From: Mycobacterium sp. IS-836
GTDB taxonomy: Bacteria > Actinomycetota > Actinomycetes > Mycobacteriales > Mycobacteriaceae
DNA length: 64,000 nt
Direction: 5' to 3'
Assembly (NCBI RefSeq): GCF_001954275.1
Contig: NZ_MBEU01000085.1
Location: 22,597-86,596, forward strand
Shown here one piece after another: positions 55,310 through 63,079 of the stretch (the stretch's first letter is position 1; the number at the start of each line of letters is the position of its first letter). The notes below the pieces were generated by a model. That model ran no database searches. It was not told the DNA's origin and worked only from the letters and a program-made list of their open reading frames with translations. The position numbers and the translations under genes are program-made.

Positions 55310-55696
55310 TTAGCGCTTGATGAACGGGCGGAAGCGAACCCTGATGTGGTGTATTTCGGCGTGGCCGCTCGCGCTTTCGGCTGGGATTACGAACGTTTCG
55401 TCAACCCGCGCGGCGAGCCGCCTGCGGCCGAACGCCGCCTTGGTCAGCACGTCGTAGGCCGCGTGCACCTCGTCGCCGCTGATTTGGTAATCGGGTGGCG
55501 TGGTGTCGGCGATGACCCAATATTGAAGTCCACGATTTAGGCTGCGCCGCAGGTGATTTCCGGAAAACCCGTTCTTCACGCCCTGCTCGATGCGGGTGCA
55601 CCGGGCGGCGAACGGAACGCTGTCGCCGTCATGGCTGACGAGCGCGTCGATGTACGCCTGCGCCGCCGCGATGCGGTCGGCCTCCGAGACGCCCAA
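55310..55696 (-). CDS. Small hypothetical protein, NTF2-like (DUF8021-like)
   Basis: 128 aa beginning with TTG directly after the fadA5 TAG. The pattern ADRIAAAQAYIDALVSHDGDSVPFA, then an IEQG segment and a C-terminal antiparallel strand (EIHHIRVRFRPFI) resembles NTF2-like cone folds that bind small hydrophobic molecules or act as isomerases. Its place between fadA5 and ddn suggests co-transcription with fadA5 and possibly KstR control. M. tuberculosis has fadA5 and ddn directly adjacent. Confidence 0.72.
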   Translation of the reverse strand: MGVSEADRIAAAQAYIDALVSHDGDSVPFAARCTRIEQGVKNGFSGNHLRRSLNRGLQYWVIADTTPPDYQISGDEVHAAYDVLTKAAFGRRRLAARVDETFVIPAESASGHAEIHHIRVRFRPFIKR

Positions 55697-56860
55697 CTAG
55701 ATGCGCTCGATGATGGTGCCGGTGGACAGGGCGCCCCCGGCGCACATCGTGATCAGGGCGGTGCTCTGATCGGTGCGCTCCAGCTCGTGCAGCGCGGTGG
55801 TGATCAGCCGGCTGCCGGTGCTGCCCACCGGGTGGCCGAGCGCGATCGCGCCGCCATTCACGTTCACCCTGGCCATGTCGGGTTCGTGGACCCGCGCCCA
55901 GGACAGCACCACCGAGGCGAAGGCCTCGTTGATCTCGGTGAGGTCGATGTCGCCGATCTTCATGCCGGCCTTCTCGAGCACCTTCGCCGTCGACTGCACC
56001 GGTCCGTCCAGGTGGTAGTAGGGCTCGGCGCCGACGAGCGCCTGGCTGACGATCCGGGCACGTGGCCGCAGCCCGAGCGCCTTGGCCTTGTCCTCGTCCA
56101 TCCACAACACCGCGGCCGCACCGTCGGAAATCTGCGACGAGGTGCCCGCCGTGTGGATGCCGCCCTCGAGGACCGGCTTGAGCTGGCTCAGGCCCTCGAG
56201 GGTGGTGTCGCGCAGGCCCTGGTCGCGGGAGACCATGTGGCGGTCGCTGGTGGGCTGCTTTTGCTCGTCGAGGACCGGTGCCTCGATCGGGGAGATTTCC
56301 CGGTCGAAGCGGCCCTCCTCCCAGGCCCGCTTGGCGCGCAGCTGCGACTCGAACCCCCAGGCGTCGATGTCCTCGCGGGTGATGCCGCGGCGCTTGGCGA
56401 TCCGCTCGGCTGCGGTGAACTGGTCGGGCAGATCGATGTCCCACGACGCGGGCCGCAGGATGGTCCGGTCCGGACCCGCATTGGCGCCCAGGCCGACGCG
56501 GCTCATGGCCTCGATTCCGCACGCGATGCCGACGTCGATGGCGCCCGCCGCGATCAGGCCCGCGACGAGGCCGTTGGCCTGCTGGCTGCTGCCGCACTGG
56601 CAGTCCACGGTGGTGGCGCCGACGTGCTCCGGCAGGCCGGCGACGAGCCAGCTCACCCGCGTGATGTTGTTGGACTGCTCGCCGTACTGCGTGACGCAGC
56701 CGCCGACGACCTGCTCGACGTCGCCGGCGTCGATGCCGGCCTTTTCAACCAGGGCCTTTTGCACCGCGCCCAGCAGCTCGGTGGCGTGTAGTCCTGACAG
56801 CCATCCGTTGCGCTTGCCGATCGGGCTGCGGGTGGCTTCAACGATTACCGGGTTACCCAT
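55697..56860 (-). CDS. fadA5: Cholesterol side-chain thiolase FadA5
   Basis: FadA5 cleaves the 3-oxoacyl-CoA steroid side chain thiolytically. 387 aa, with the nucleophile Cys89 (CQCGSSQQ), the histidine of GHPVGSTGS and the second catalytic cysteine in MCAGGALSTGT. ATG 56860 is 11 nt from the KstR operator. It corresponds to Rv3546 and is divergent from cyp125. Confidence 0.95.
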   Translation of the reverse strand: MGNPVIVEATRSPIGKRNGWLSGLHATELLGAVQKALVEKAGIDAGDVEQVVGGCVTQYGEQSNNITRVSWLVAGLPEHVGATTVDCQCGSSQQANGLVAGLIAAGAIDVGIACGIEAMSRVGLGANAGPDRTILRPASWDIDLPDQFTAAERIAKRRGITREDIDAWGFESQLRAKRAWEEGRFDREISPIEAPVLDEQKQPTSDRHMVSRDQGLRDTTLEGLSQLKPVLEGGIHTAGTSSQISDGAAAVLWMDEDKAKALGLRPRARIVSQALVGAEPYYHLDGPVQSTAKVLEKAGMKIGDIDLTEINEAFASVVLSWARVHEPDMARVNVNGGAIALGHPVGSTGSRLITTALHELERTDQSTALITMCAGGALSTGTIIERI

Positions 56861-56870
56861 GGGGTCAGGC

Positions 56871-56884
56871 TAGAACACGTTTCA
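56871..56884. promoter_or_regulatory. KstR operator for fadA5 (and possibly cyp125)
   Basis: tagaacacgtttca fits TnnAACnnGTTnnA. It is 10 nt upstream of the fadA5 ATG. In the 160-nt divergent gap no second good match was found on the cyp125 side, so this site may serve both directions. Confidence 0.82.
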
Positions 56885-56957
56885 TTACTCTGACAAGCGA
56901 GGATGCTTGGGCGCCTTTTGTCTGCGGTGGAGGCATGTTTTACTGGCACCAGAGCAT

Positions 56958-56978
56958 CACTAGGACAGCTAGTGTCCT
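56958..56978. promoter_or_regulatory. Nested inverted repeats upstream of cyp125
   Basis: Two overlapping perfect inverted repeats share bases: cactag/ctagtg (56958-56974) and aggaca/tgtcct (56962-56978), each with a 5-base spacer. They are 43 nt before the cyp125 start and do not fit the KstR consensus. They may be an operator for another regulator or alternative hairpins in the leader. Confidence 0.45.
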
Positions 56979-57020
56979 GGGATCGCAGGTCATCGAGGAC
57001 TGCAGTGAAGGAGAATTAGC

Positions 57021-58274
57021 GTGCCCAGCCCCAATCTTCCGCCCGGGTGGGATTTCACCGACCCCGACGTCTACGCCGAGCGGATTCCGGTCGAGGAATT
57101 TGCCGAGTTGCGGGCAACTGCGCCCATCTGGTGGAACGAACAAGCGCCCGGTACCGGCGGCGGGTTCCACGACGGCGGCTATTGGGCGATCTCCAAGCTC
57201 AACGACGTCAAGGAAGTGTCGCGGCGCAGTGACGTCTTCTCCAGCTTCGAAAACTGCGTGATCCCGCGGTTCCAGAACGACATTCCGCGCGAGAACATCG
57301 ACATGCAGCGGGCGGTCCTGCTCAACATGGACGCGCCGCACCACACCCGGCTGCGCAAGATCATCTCCCGTGGCTTCACGCCGCGCGCGGTCGGACGCCT
57401 CGAGGCCGAACTCAAGGAACGCGCCCAGAAAATCGCCAAGACCGCGGCGGCCGCGGGGTCGGGTGACTTCGTCGAGCAGGTGTCCTGCGAGCTGCCGCTC
57501 CAGGCGATCGCCGGCTTGCTCGGCGTGCCTCAGGACGACCGCGACAAGATCTTCCGGTGGTCGAACGAGATGACCGGCAACGATGATCCGGAGTACGCGG
57601 ACGTCGACCCGCAGATGTCGTCGTTCGAGTTGATTTCGTACGCGATGAAGATGGCCGAGGAAAAGGGACGCAATCCCGGCGACGACATCGTGACTCAACT
57701 GATCGAGGCCGACATCGACGGGGAGAAGCTCTCCGACGACGAATTCGGCTTCTTCGTGGTGATGCTCGCGGTGGCCGGCAACGAGACCACCCGCAACTCC
57801 ATCACCCAGGGGATGATGGCGTTCGCGGAATTCCCCGACCAGTGGGAACTGTACAAGAAGGAGCGCCCGGAGACCGCCGCCGACGAGATTGTGCGGTGGG
57901 CCACCCCGGTCACCTGCTTCCAGCGCACCGCGCTCGAGGACTACGAGCTGTCGGGCGTGCAGATCAAAAAAGGCCAGCGGGTGCTCATGTTCTACCGTTC
58001 GGCCAACTTCGACGAAGAGGTCTTCGAGGACCCGTTCACCTTCAACATCCTGCGGAATCCCAACCCGCACGTCGGTTTCGGCGGCACCGGCGCGCACTAC
58101 TGCATCGGCGCCAACCTGGCCAAGATGACCATCAACCTGATCTTCAACGCGGTGGCCGACCACATGCCGGACCTGAAGCCGATCTCGGCGCCCGAGCGAC
58201 TGCGGTCGGGCTGGCTCAACGGCATCAAGCACTGGCAGGTCGACTACACCGGCAAGTGTCCGGTGAATCACTGA
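57021..58274 (+). CDS. cyp125: Cytochrome P450 CYP125, cholesterol C26/C27 hydroxylase
   Basis: CYP125 starts side-chain breakdown by oxidising the terminal methyl of cholest-4-en-3-one to the acid. 417 aa: the oxygen-activation helix reads AVAGNETTRNS, the ExxR pair is in the K helix (ADEIVRW), and the haem loop is FGGTGAHYCIG with the cysteine ligand. GTG 57021 follows AAGGAG at 57008-57013. It shares 1 nt with fadE28 and leads a six-gene run equivalent to the M. tuberculosis igr operon. Confidence 0.96.
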   Translation: MPSPNLPPGWDFTDPDVYAERIPVEEFAELRATAPIWWNEQAPGTGGGFHDGGYWAISKLNDVKEVSRRSDVFSSFENCVIPRFQNDIPRENIDMQRAVLLNMDAPHHTRLRKIISRGFTPRAVGRLEAELKERAQKIAKTAAAAGSGDFVEQVSCELPLQAIAGLLGVPQDDRDKIFRWSNEMTGNDDPEYADVDPQMSSFELISYAMKMAEEKGRNPGDDIVTQLIEADIDGEKLSDDEFGFFVVMLAVAGNETTRNSITQGMMAFAEFPDQWELYKKERPETAADEIVRWATPVTCFQRTALEDYELSGVQIKKGQRVLMFYRSANFDEEVFEDPFTFNILRNPNPHVGFGGTGAHYCIGANLAKMTINLIFNAVADHMPDLKPISAPERLRSGWLNGIKHWQVDYTGKCPVNH

Positions 58275-59293
58275 TGGACTTCGACCTCAGCGCCGAGCAA
58301 AACGCGGTCGCCGATGTCGTCACGTCGGTGCTCGACCGCGAGATCTCGTGGAGCGCTTTGGTTGACGGCGGCGTGACGGCGCTGCCGGTGCCTGAACGGC
58401 TGGGCGGCGACGGCGTGGGCCTGCCCGAGGTCGCGACGGTGCTCACCGAAGTCGGTCGCCATGGCGCCATCACCCCGGCGCTCGCGACGCTGGGCCTTGG
58501 TGTGGTGCCGCTGCTCGACCTGGCGTCCGACGAACAACAGGACCGGTTCCTGGCCGGCGTCGCCAAGGGCGGCGTGTTGACCGCGGCGCTCAACGAACCC
58601 GGCGCGGCGCTGCCGGACCGGCCGGCCACCACCTTCGTGCATGGGCGGTTGTCGGGCACCAAAGTCGGTGTGGCCCATGCCGAACAGGCGGATTGGATCG
58701 TCGTGACGTCCGACAGCGCGGTCGTCGTGGTGTCGCCGAAGGCCGACGGGGTGCGGCTGGTTCGGACGCCGACGTCGAACGGTTCGGACGAGTACACGGT
58801 CACGTTCGCAGACGTCGCCGTTCCCGACGGCGACATTCTGGCGGGCGCGACCGCGCGGCGGGTGAATCAGCTGGCGTTGGCAGCGATCGGGGCGTACGCC
58901 GACGGGCTGGTCGCCGGGGCGCTGCGGCTCACCGCCGACTACGTGGCCAACCGGAAGCAGTTCGGCAAGCCACTGTCCACCTTCCAGACCGTGGCGGCGC
59001 AGCTGTCCGAGGTCTATATCGCCTCGCGCACCATCGATTTGGCGGCCAAGTCGGTGGTCTGGCGACTGTCCGAGGGCCGCGATGCCGACGACGACCTCGA
59101 CGTGCTCGGGTATTGGATCGCATCGCAGGCGCCACCGGTGATGCAGACGTGTCATCACCTGCACGGCGGGATGGGGATGGACATTACGTACCCGATGCAC
59201 CGCTACTACTCGACGATCAAGGACCTGACCCGGCTGGTGGGCGGGCCGTCTCATCGTCTCGACCTGGTGGGAGCGCAATGTTCATCGAACTGA
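58274..59293 (+). CDS. fadE28: Acyl-CoA dehydrogenase FadE28 (ChsE1)
   Basis: 339 aa, the same as Rv3544c. It forms an alpha2-beta2 enzyme with FadE29 that oxidises the three-carbon side chain of 3-oxo-4-pregnene-20-carboxyl-CoA. The C-terminal helices (GKPLSTFQTVAAQLSEV, HHLHGGMGMDITYPMHRYY) are recognisable. ATG 58274 overlaps the cyp125 stop (TGATG), and the end overlaps fadE29 by 16 nt. Confidence 0.95.
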   Translation: MDFDLSAEQNAVADVVTSVLDREISWSALVDGGVTALPVPERLGGDGVGLPEVATVLTEVGRHGAITPALATLGLGVVPLLDLASDEQQDRFLAGVAKGGVLTAALNEPGAALPDRPATTFVHGRLSGTKVGVAHAEQADWIVVTSDSAVVVVSPKADGVRLVRTPTSNGSDEYTVTFADVAVPDGDILAGATARRVNQLALAAIGAYADGLVAGALRLTADYVANRKQFGKPLSTFQTVAAQLSEVYIASRTIDLAAKSVVWRLSEGRDADDDLDVLGYWIASQAPPVMQTCHHLHGGMGMDITYPMHRYYSTIKDLTRLVGGPSHRLDLVGAQCSSN

Positions 59294-60441
59294 CCCCCGA
59301 GCAGCGGCAGTTGCAAGCCGAGATACGGCAATACTTTTCGAATCTCATCTCCTCCGACGAGATGAAGGAGATGGAAAAGGACCGCCATGGCGCCGCGTAC
59401 CGCGCGGTGATCCGGCGGATGGGCCAGGACCGCATGCTCGGTGTGGGGTGGCCAAAGGAGTTCGGCGGCCACGGTTTCGGGCCGATCGAACAGCAGATCT
59501 TCGTCAACGAGGCACACCGGGCCGACGTGCCGTTGCCGGCGGTGACGCTGCAGACGGTAGGGCCGACACTGCAGGTCTTCGGCAACGAGATGCAGAAGAA
59601 GAAGTTCCTGCCCGCGATCCTGGCCGGCGAGGTCCACTTCGCGATCGGCTACACCGAGCCCGAGGCGGGCACCGACCTGGCTTCCCTGCGGACAACTGCC
59701 GTCCGCCACGGCGACGAGTACATCGTCAACGGCCAGAAGATCTTCACAACCGGCGCGCACGACGCCGACTACATCTGGCTGGCCTGCCGCACCGACCCGG
59801 AAGCCGTTAAGCACAAAGGCATTTCGATCCTCATTGTCGACACGAAGGATCCCGGCTACTCCTGGACGCCGATCATCCTGTCCGACGGCGCCCACCACAC
59901 CAATGCCACGTACTTCAACGACGTGCGGGTGCCCGCCGACATGCTGGTCGGCGAGGAGAACGGCGGATGGCGGCTGATCACCACCCAGCTCAACAACGAG
60001 CGGGTGATGCTCGGCCCGGCGGGCCGGGTCGCCGGGATCTACGACCGCGTGCACGCCTGGGCGTCGAAGCCCGGCGGCGACGGTGTCACGCCGATCGATC
60101 ACCAGGATGTCAAGCGGGCGCTCGGCGAGATCCATGCGATGTGGCGGATCAACGAGTTGCTCAACTGGCAGGTGGCCGCCGCGGGCGAGGACATCAACGT
60201 GGCCGACGCCGCGTCGACGAAAGTCTTTGGTACCGAGCGCATTCAGTACATCGGCCGGCTGGCCGAGGAGATCGTCGGCAAGTACGGCGACCCCGCGGAC
60301 TCCGACACGGCCGACCTGCTCAACTGGCTGGACTCGCAAACCAAGCGCAACCTGGTGATCACCTTCGGCGGAGGCGTCAACGAAGTCATGCGTGAGATGA
60401 TCGCGGCCGCTGGCCTCAAGGTGCCGAGGGTGCCCAGATGA
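59278..60441 (+). CDS. fadE29: Acyl-CoA dehydrogenase FadE29 (ChsE2)
   Basis: 387 aa, as in Rv3543c, the partner of FadE28. AIGYTEPEAGTDLASLRTTA and KIFTTGAHDADYIWLAC mark the FAD and substrate region. Splitting one dehydrogenase site over two different subunits widens the pocket for steroid substrates. ATG 59278 lies inside the end of fadE28; the long upstream open frame is out of phase with that gene and not real. Confidence 0.95.
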   Translation: MFIELTPEQRQLQAEIRQYFSNLISSDEMKEMEKDRHGAAYRAVIRRMGQDRMLGVGWPKEFGGHGFGPIEQQIFVNEAHRADVPLPAVTLQTVGPTLQVFGNEMQKKKFLPAILAGEVHFAIGYTEPEAGTDLASLRTTAVRHGDEYIVNGQKIFTTGAHDADYIWLACRTDPEAVKHKGISILIVDTKDPGYSWTPIILSDGAHHTNATYFNDVRVPADMLVGEENGGWRLITTQLNNERVMLGPAGRVAGIYDRVHAWASKPGGDGVTPIDHQDVKRALGEIHAMWRINELLNWQVAAAGEDINVADAASTKVFGTERIQYIGRLAEEIVGKYGDPADSDTADLLNWLDSQTKRNLVITFGGGVNEVMREMIAAAGLKVPRVPR

Positions 60442-61400
60442 CCGATATCCAGGAAGCCGTCGCGCAGATCAAGGCCGCCGGCAGCAGTAAACCGCGCGCG
60501 GCCCGCGATCCGGTGAATCAGCCGACGATCAACAACTGGGTGGAGGCACTCGGCGACCGCAACCCGATCTACACCGACGAGGCCGCGGCCCGGGCCGCCG
60601 GTCACCCGGGAATTGTCGCACCGCCGGCAATGATTCAAGTCTGGACGATGTTCGGCCTGGGCGGCGAACGTCCGAAGGACGATCCGCTCGGCCCGATCAT
60701 GCAACTGTTCGACGACAACGGCTACATCGGCGTGGTGGCCACCAACTGCGAGCAGACCTATCACCGCTATCTGCAGCCCGGCGAGGAAGTCAGCATCACC
60801 TCCGAGATGGGCGACGTGGTCGGGCCCAAGCAGACCGCCCTGGGCGAAGGCTTCTTCGTCAACCAGCACATCATCTGGCGGGTCGGCGACGAGGACGTCG
60901 CCGAGATGAACTGGCGCATCCTCAAATTCAAGCCGCGGGAATCGTCGGAGTCCTCCGGCTCGGTGCCTGACGACCTCGATCCGGACACCATGATGCGCCC
61001 CTCGATGTCGCGGGACACAGCGTTCTTCTGGGAGGGCGTCAAGGCCCACGAGCTGCGGATCCAGCGCCGGCCCGACGGCGGCCTGCAGCACCCGCCGGTT
61101 CCCGCGGTGTGGCAGGACAAGGCCGGGCCGATCGACTACGTGGTGGCCAGCGGCAAGGGCACGGTATTCAGTTTCGTCGTACACCACGCGCCGAAGGTGC
61201 CCGGCCGCACGCTGCCGTTCGTCATCGCGCTCGTGGAGCTCGAGGAAGGCGTGCGAATGCTCGGCGAACTGCGTGGCGTCGACCCGTCCGCGGTGGCGAT
61301 CGGAATGCCCGTTCGCGCAACCTATATCGACTTCCCGGCCGGTGAGGCCGGACCGGAGTGGACCCTGTACGCGTGGGAGCCCGTGGGAGACCGAGCATGA
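60438..61400 (+). CDS. chsH2: Steroid enoyl-CoA hydratase subunit ChsH2 with C-terminal DUF35 domain
   Basis: 320 aa with two parts: an N-terminal MaoC-like hot-dog domain (about 1-180, YTDEAAARAAGHPGIVAPPAM) that pairs with ChsH1 to hydrate the three-carbon enoyl side chain, and a C-terminal OB-fold DUF35 domain (about 195-315) that binds the aldolase Ltp2. It corresponds to Rv3542c. Overlaps of 4 nt on both sides point to coupled translation with fadE29 and chsH1. Confidence 0.94.
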   Translation: MTDIQEAVAQIKAAGSSKPRAARDPVNQPTINNWVEALGDRNPIYTDEAAARAAGHPGIVAPPAMIQVWTMFGLGGERPKDDPLGPIMQLFDDNGYIGVVATNCEQTYHRYLQPGEEVSITSEMGDVVGPKQTALGEGFFVNQHIIWRVGDEDVAEMNWRILKFKPRESSESSGSVPDDLDPDTMMRPSMSRDTAFFWEGVKAHELRIQRRPDGGLQHPPVPAVWQDKAGPIDYVVASGKGTVFSFVVHHAPKVPGRTLPFVIALVELEEGVRMLGELRGVDPSAVAIGMPVRATYIDFPAGEAGPEWTLYAWEPVGDRA

Positions 61401-61798
61401 GCGCACCGGCGATAGAGGTGGGCACGAAGCTGCCCGAGCTGAAGCTGCACGGCGATCCGACGTTCATCATCTCGACGGCACTGGCCACCCGCGACTTCCA
61501 GGACGTGCACCACGACCGCGACAAGGCGCAGGCCAAGGGCTCGAAGGACATCTTCGTCAACATCCTCACCGACACCGGGCTGGTGCAGCGCTACGTCACC
61601 GACTGGGCGGGGCCGTCGGCGCTGATCAAGTCCATCGGACTGCGACTGGGCGTGCCGTGGTACGCCTACGACACCGTGACATTCTCCGGCGAGGTGACCG
61701 CGGTGGACGACGGCCTGATCACCGTGAAGGTGGTGGGCAGCAACAGCCTTGGCGACCACGTCGTCGCCACCGCCACGCTCACGATGGGGGATGCCTAG
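61397..61798 (+). CDS. chsH1: Steroid enoyl-CoA hydratase subunit ChsH1
   Basis: 133 aa MaoC-like protein carrying the catalytic pair: Asp and His in RDFQDVHHDRDKA, with NILTDTGLVQRYVTDW as the hot-dog helix. It complements ChsH2, whose own motif is degenerate. ATG 61397 overlaps the chsH2 stop. It is the Rv3541c orthologue; ltp2 begins on the last base of its stop. Confidence 0.94.
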   Translation: MSAPAIEVGTKLPELKLHGDPTFIISTALATRDFQDVHHDRDKAQAKGSKDIFVNILTDTGLVQRYVTDWAGPSALIKSIGLRLGVPWYAYDTVTFSGEVTAVDDGLITVKVVGSNSLGDHVVATATLTMGDA

Positions 61799-62967
61799 TG
61801 TTGTCGGGTAAAGCTGCGATCGTCGGCATCGGGGCCACCGACTTCTCGAAGGACTCCGGCCGAAGCGAGCTGCGCCTGGCCGCCGAGGCGGTGCAGGACG
61901 CCCTCGACGATGCCGGCCTGAGCCCGTCCGACGTCGACGGGCTGACCACGTTCACGATGGACACCAACACCGAAATCGCCGTCGCGCGCGCGGTCGGCAT
62001 CGGGGAGCTGAAGTTCTTCTCCAAGGTCCACTACGGCGGCGGAGCCGCGTGCGCGACCATTCAGCACGCGGCGATGGCCGTCGCGACCGGCGTGGCCGAC
62101 GTCGTGGTGGCGTACCGGGCGTTCAACGAGCGTTCCGGCATGCGGTTCGGCCAGGTTCAGTCGCGGTTGGTGGGTGATGCTGGCGCGCAAGCCGATTCGA
62201 CGACGGCGGACAACTCCTTCTCCTATCCGCACGGGCTTTCCACTCCGGCCGCGCAGGTGGCAATGATCGCCCAGCGGTACATGCATCTGTCCGGCGCGAC
62301 CAGCAGGGACTTCGGCGTCATCTCGGTGGCCGACCGCAAGCACGCGGCCAACAACCCCAAGGCCTACTTCTACGAGAAGCCCATAACCATTGAGGACCAC
62401 CAGAATTCGCGATGGATCGCTGAGCCGTTGCGCCTGCTGGACTGCTGCCAGGAAACCGATGGCGCGGTGGCGATCGTGGTGACGTCCGCGGAACGCGCGC
62501 GGGACCTCAAGCAGCGGCCGGCCGTCATCGAGGCGGCGTCGCAGGGTTCCAGCCCGGACCAGTACACGATGGTGAGCTATTACCGCCCGGAGCTGGGGCT
62601 GCCCGAGATGGGTCTGGTGGGCCGGCAGTTGTGGCAGCAGTCCGGGCTGAAGCCGTCGGATATCCAGACCGCTGTCTTGTACGACCACTTCACCCCGTTC
62701 ACCCTGATTCAGTTGGAGGAGTTGGGATTCTGCGGCAAGGGTGAAGCGAAGGACTTCATCGCCGGCGGTGCCGTCGAGGTCGGCGGCCGGCTTCCCATCA
62801 ACACCCACGGCGGTCAGCTCGGCGAGGCGTACATCCACGGTATGAACGGCATCGCCGAGGGCGTGCGGCAGTTGCGTGGCACCTCGGTGAACCCGGTGTC
62901 CGACGTCGAGCACGTGTTGGTCACCGCCGGGACGGGCGTCCCGACGTCGGGCCTCATCCTGGGCTAG
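61798..62967 (+). CDS. ltp2: Steroid side-chain retro-aldolase Ltp2
   Basis: Thiolase-fold aldolase which, with the ChsH2 DUF35 domain, removes the last three carbons of the side chain as propionyl-CoA and leaves the 17-ketone. 389 aa; VHYGGGAACATIQHAAMAV stands where thiolases have the nucleophile, and YDHFTPFTLIQLEELGFC and NTHGGQLGEAYIHGMNG mark the C-terminal half. GTG 61798 overlaps chsH1 by 1 nt. It ends the operon; palindromic unit C starts 11 nt later. Confidence 0.94.
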   Translation: MLSGKAAIVGIGATDFSKDSGRSELRLAAEAVQDALDDAGLSPSDVDGLTTFTMDTNTEIAVARAVGIGELKFFSKVHYGGGAACATIQHAAMAVATGVADVVVAYRAFNERSGMRFGQVQSRLVGDAGAQADSTTADNSFSYPHGLSTPAAQVAMIAQRYMHLSGATSRDFGVISVADRKHAANNPKAYFYEKPITIEDHQNSRWIAEPLRLLDCCQETDGAVAIVVTSAERARDLKQRPAVIEAASQGSSPDQYTMVSYYRPELGLPEMGLVGRQLWQQSGLKPSDIQTAVLYDHFTPFTLIQLEELGFCGKGEAKDFIAGGAVEVGGRLPINTHGGQLGEAYIHGMNGIAEGVRQLRGTSVNPVSDVEHVLVTAGTGVPTSGLILG

Positions 62968-62977
62968 CTTTCCATTT

Positions 62978-63037
62978 GCCGAGCGCCCGGCTAGCCGGGC
63001 GCTCGAGGCCCCACGTGCGGCCTGCCGGGCGCTCGGC
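62978..63037. repeat. Palindromic unit C (60 bp) upstream of cassette copy 3
   Basis: The outer arms gccgagcgcccggc (62978-62991) and gccgggcgctcggc (63024-63037) are perfect inverse copies over 14 bp. Inside, 62980-63005 is a perfect 26-bp palindrome with centre ggctagcc. It is equal in size and placement to units A and B but different in sequence. No second copy was found before the window ends. Confidence 0.85.
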
Positions 63038-63079
63038 GGCTGAAGTGACGCCGGTGGTGAGGCGTGCGACCCTGCGGCG

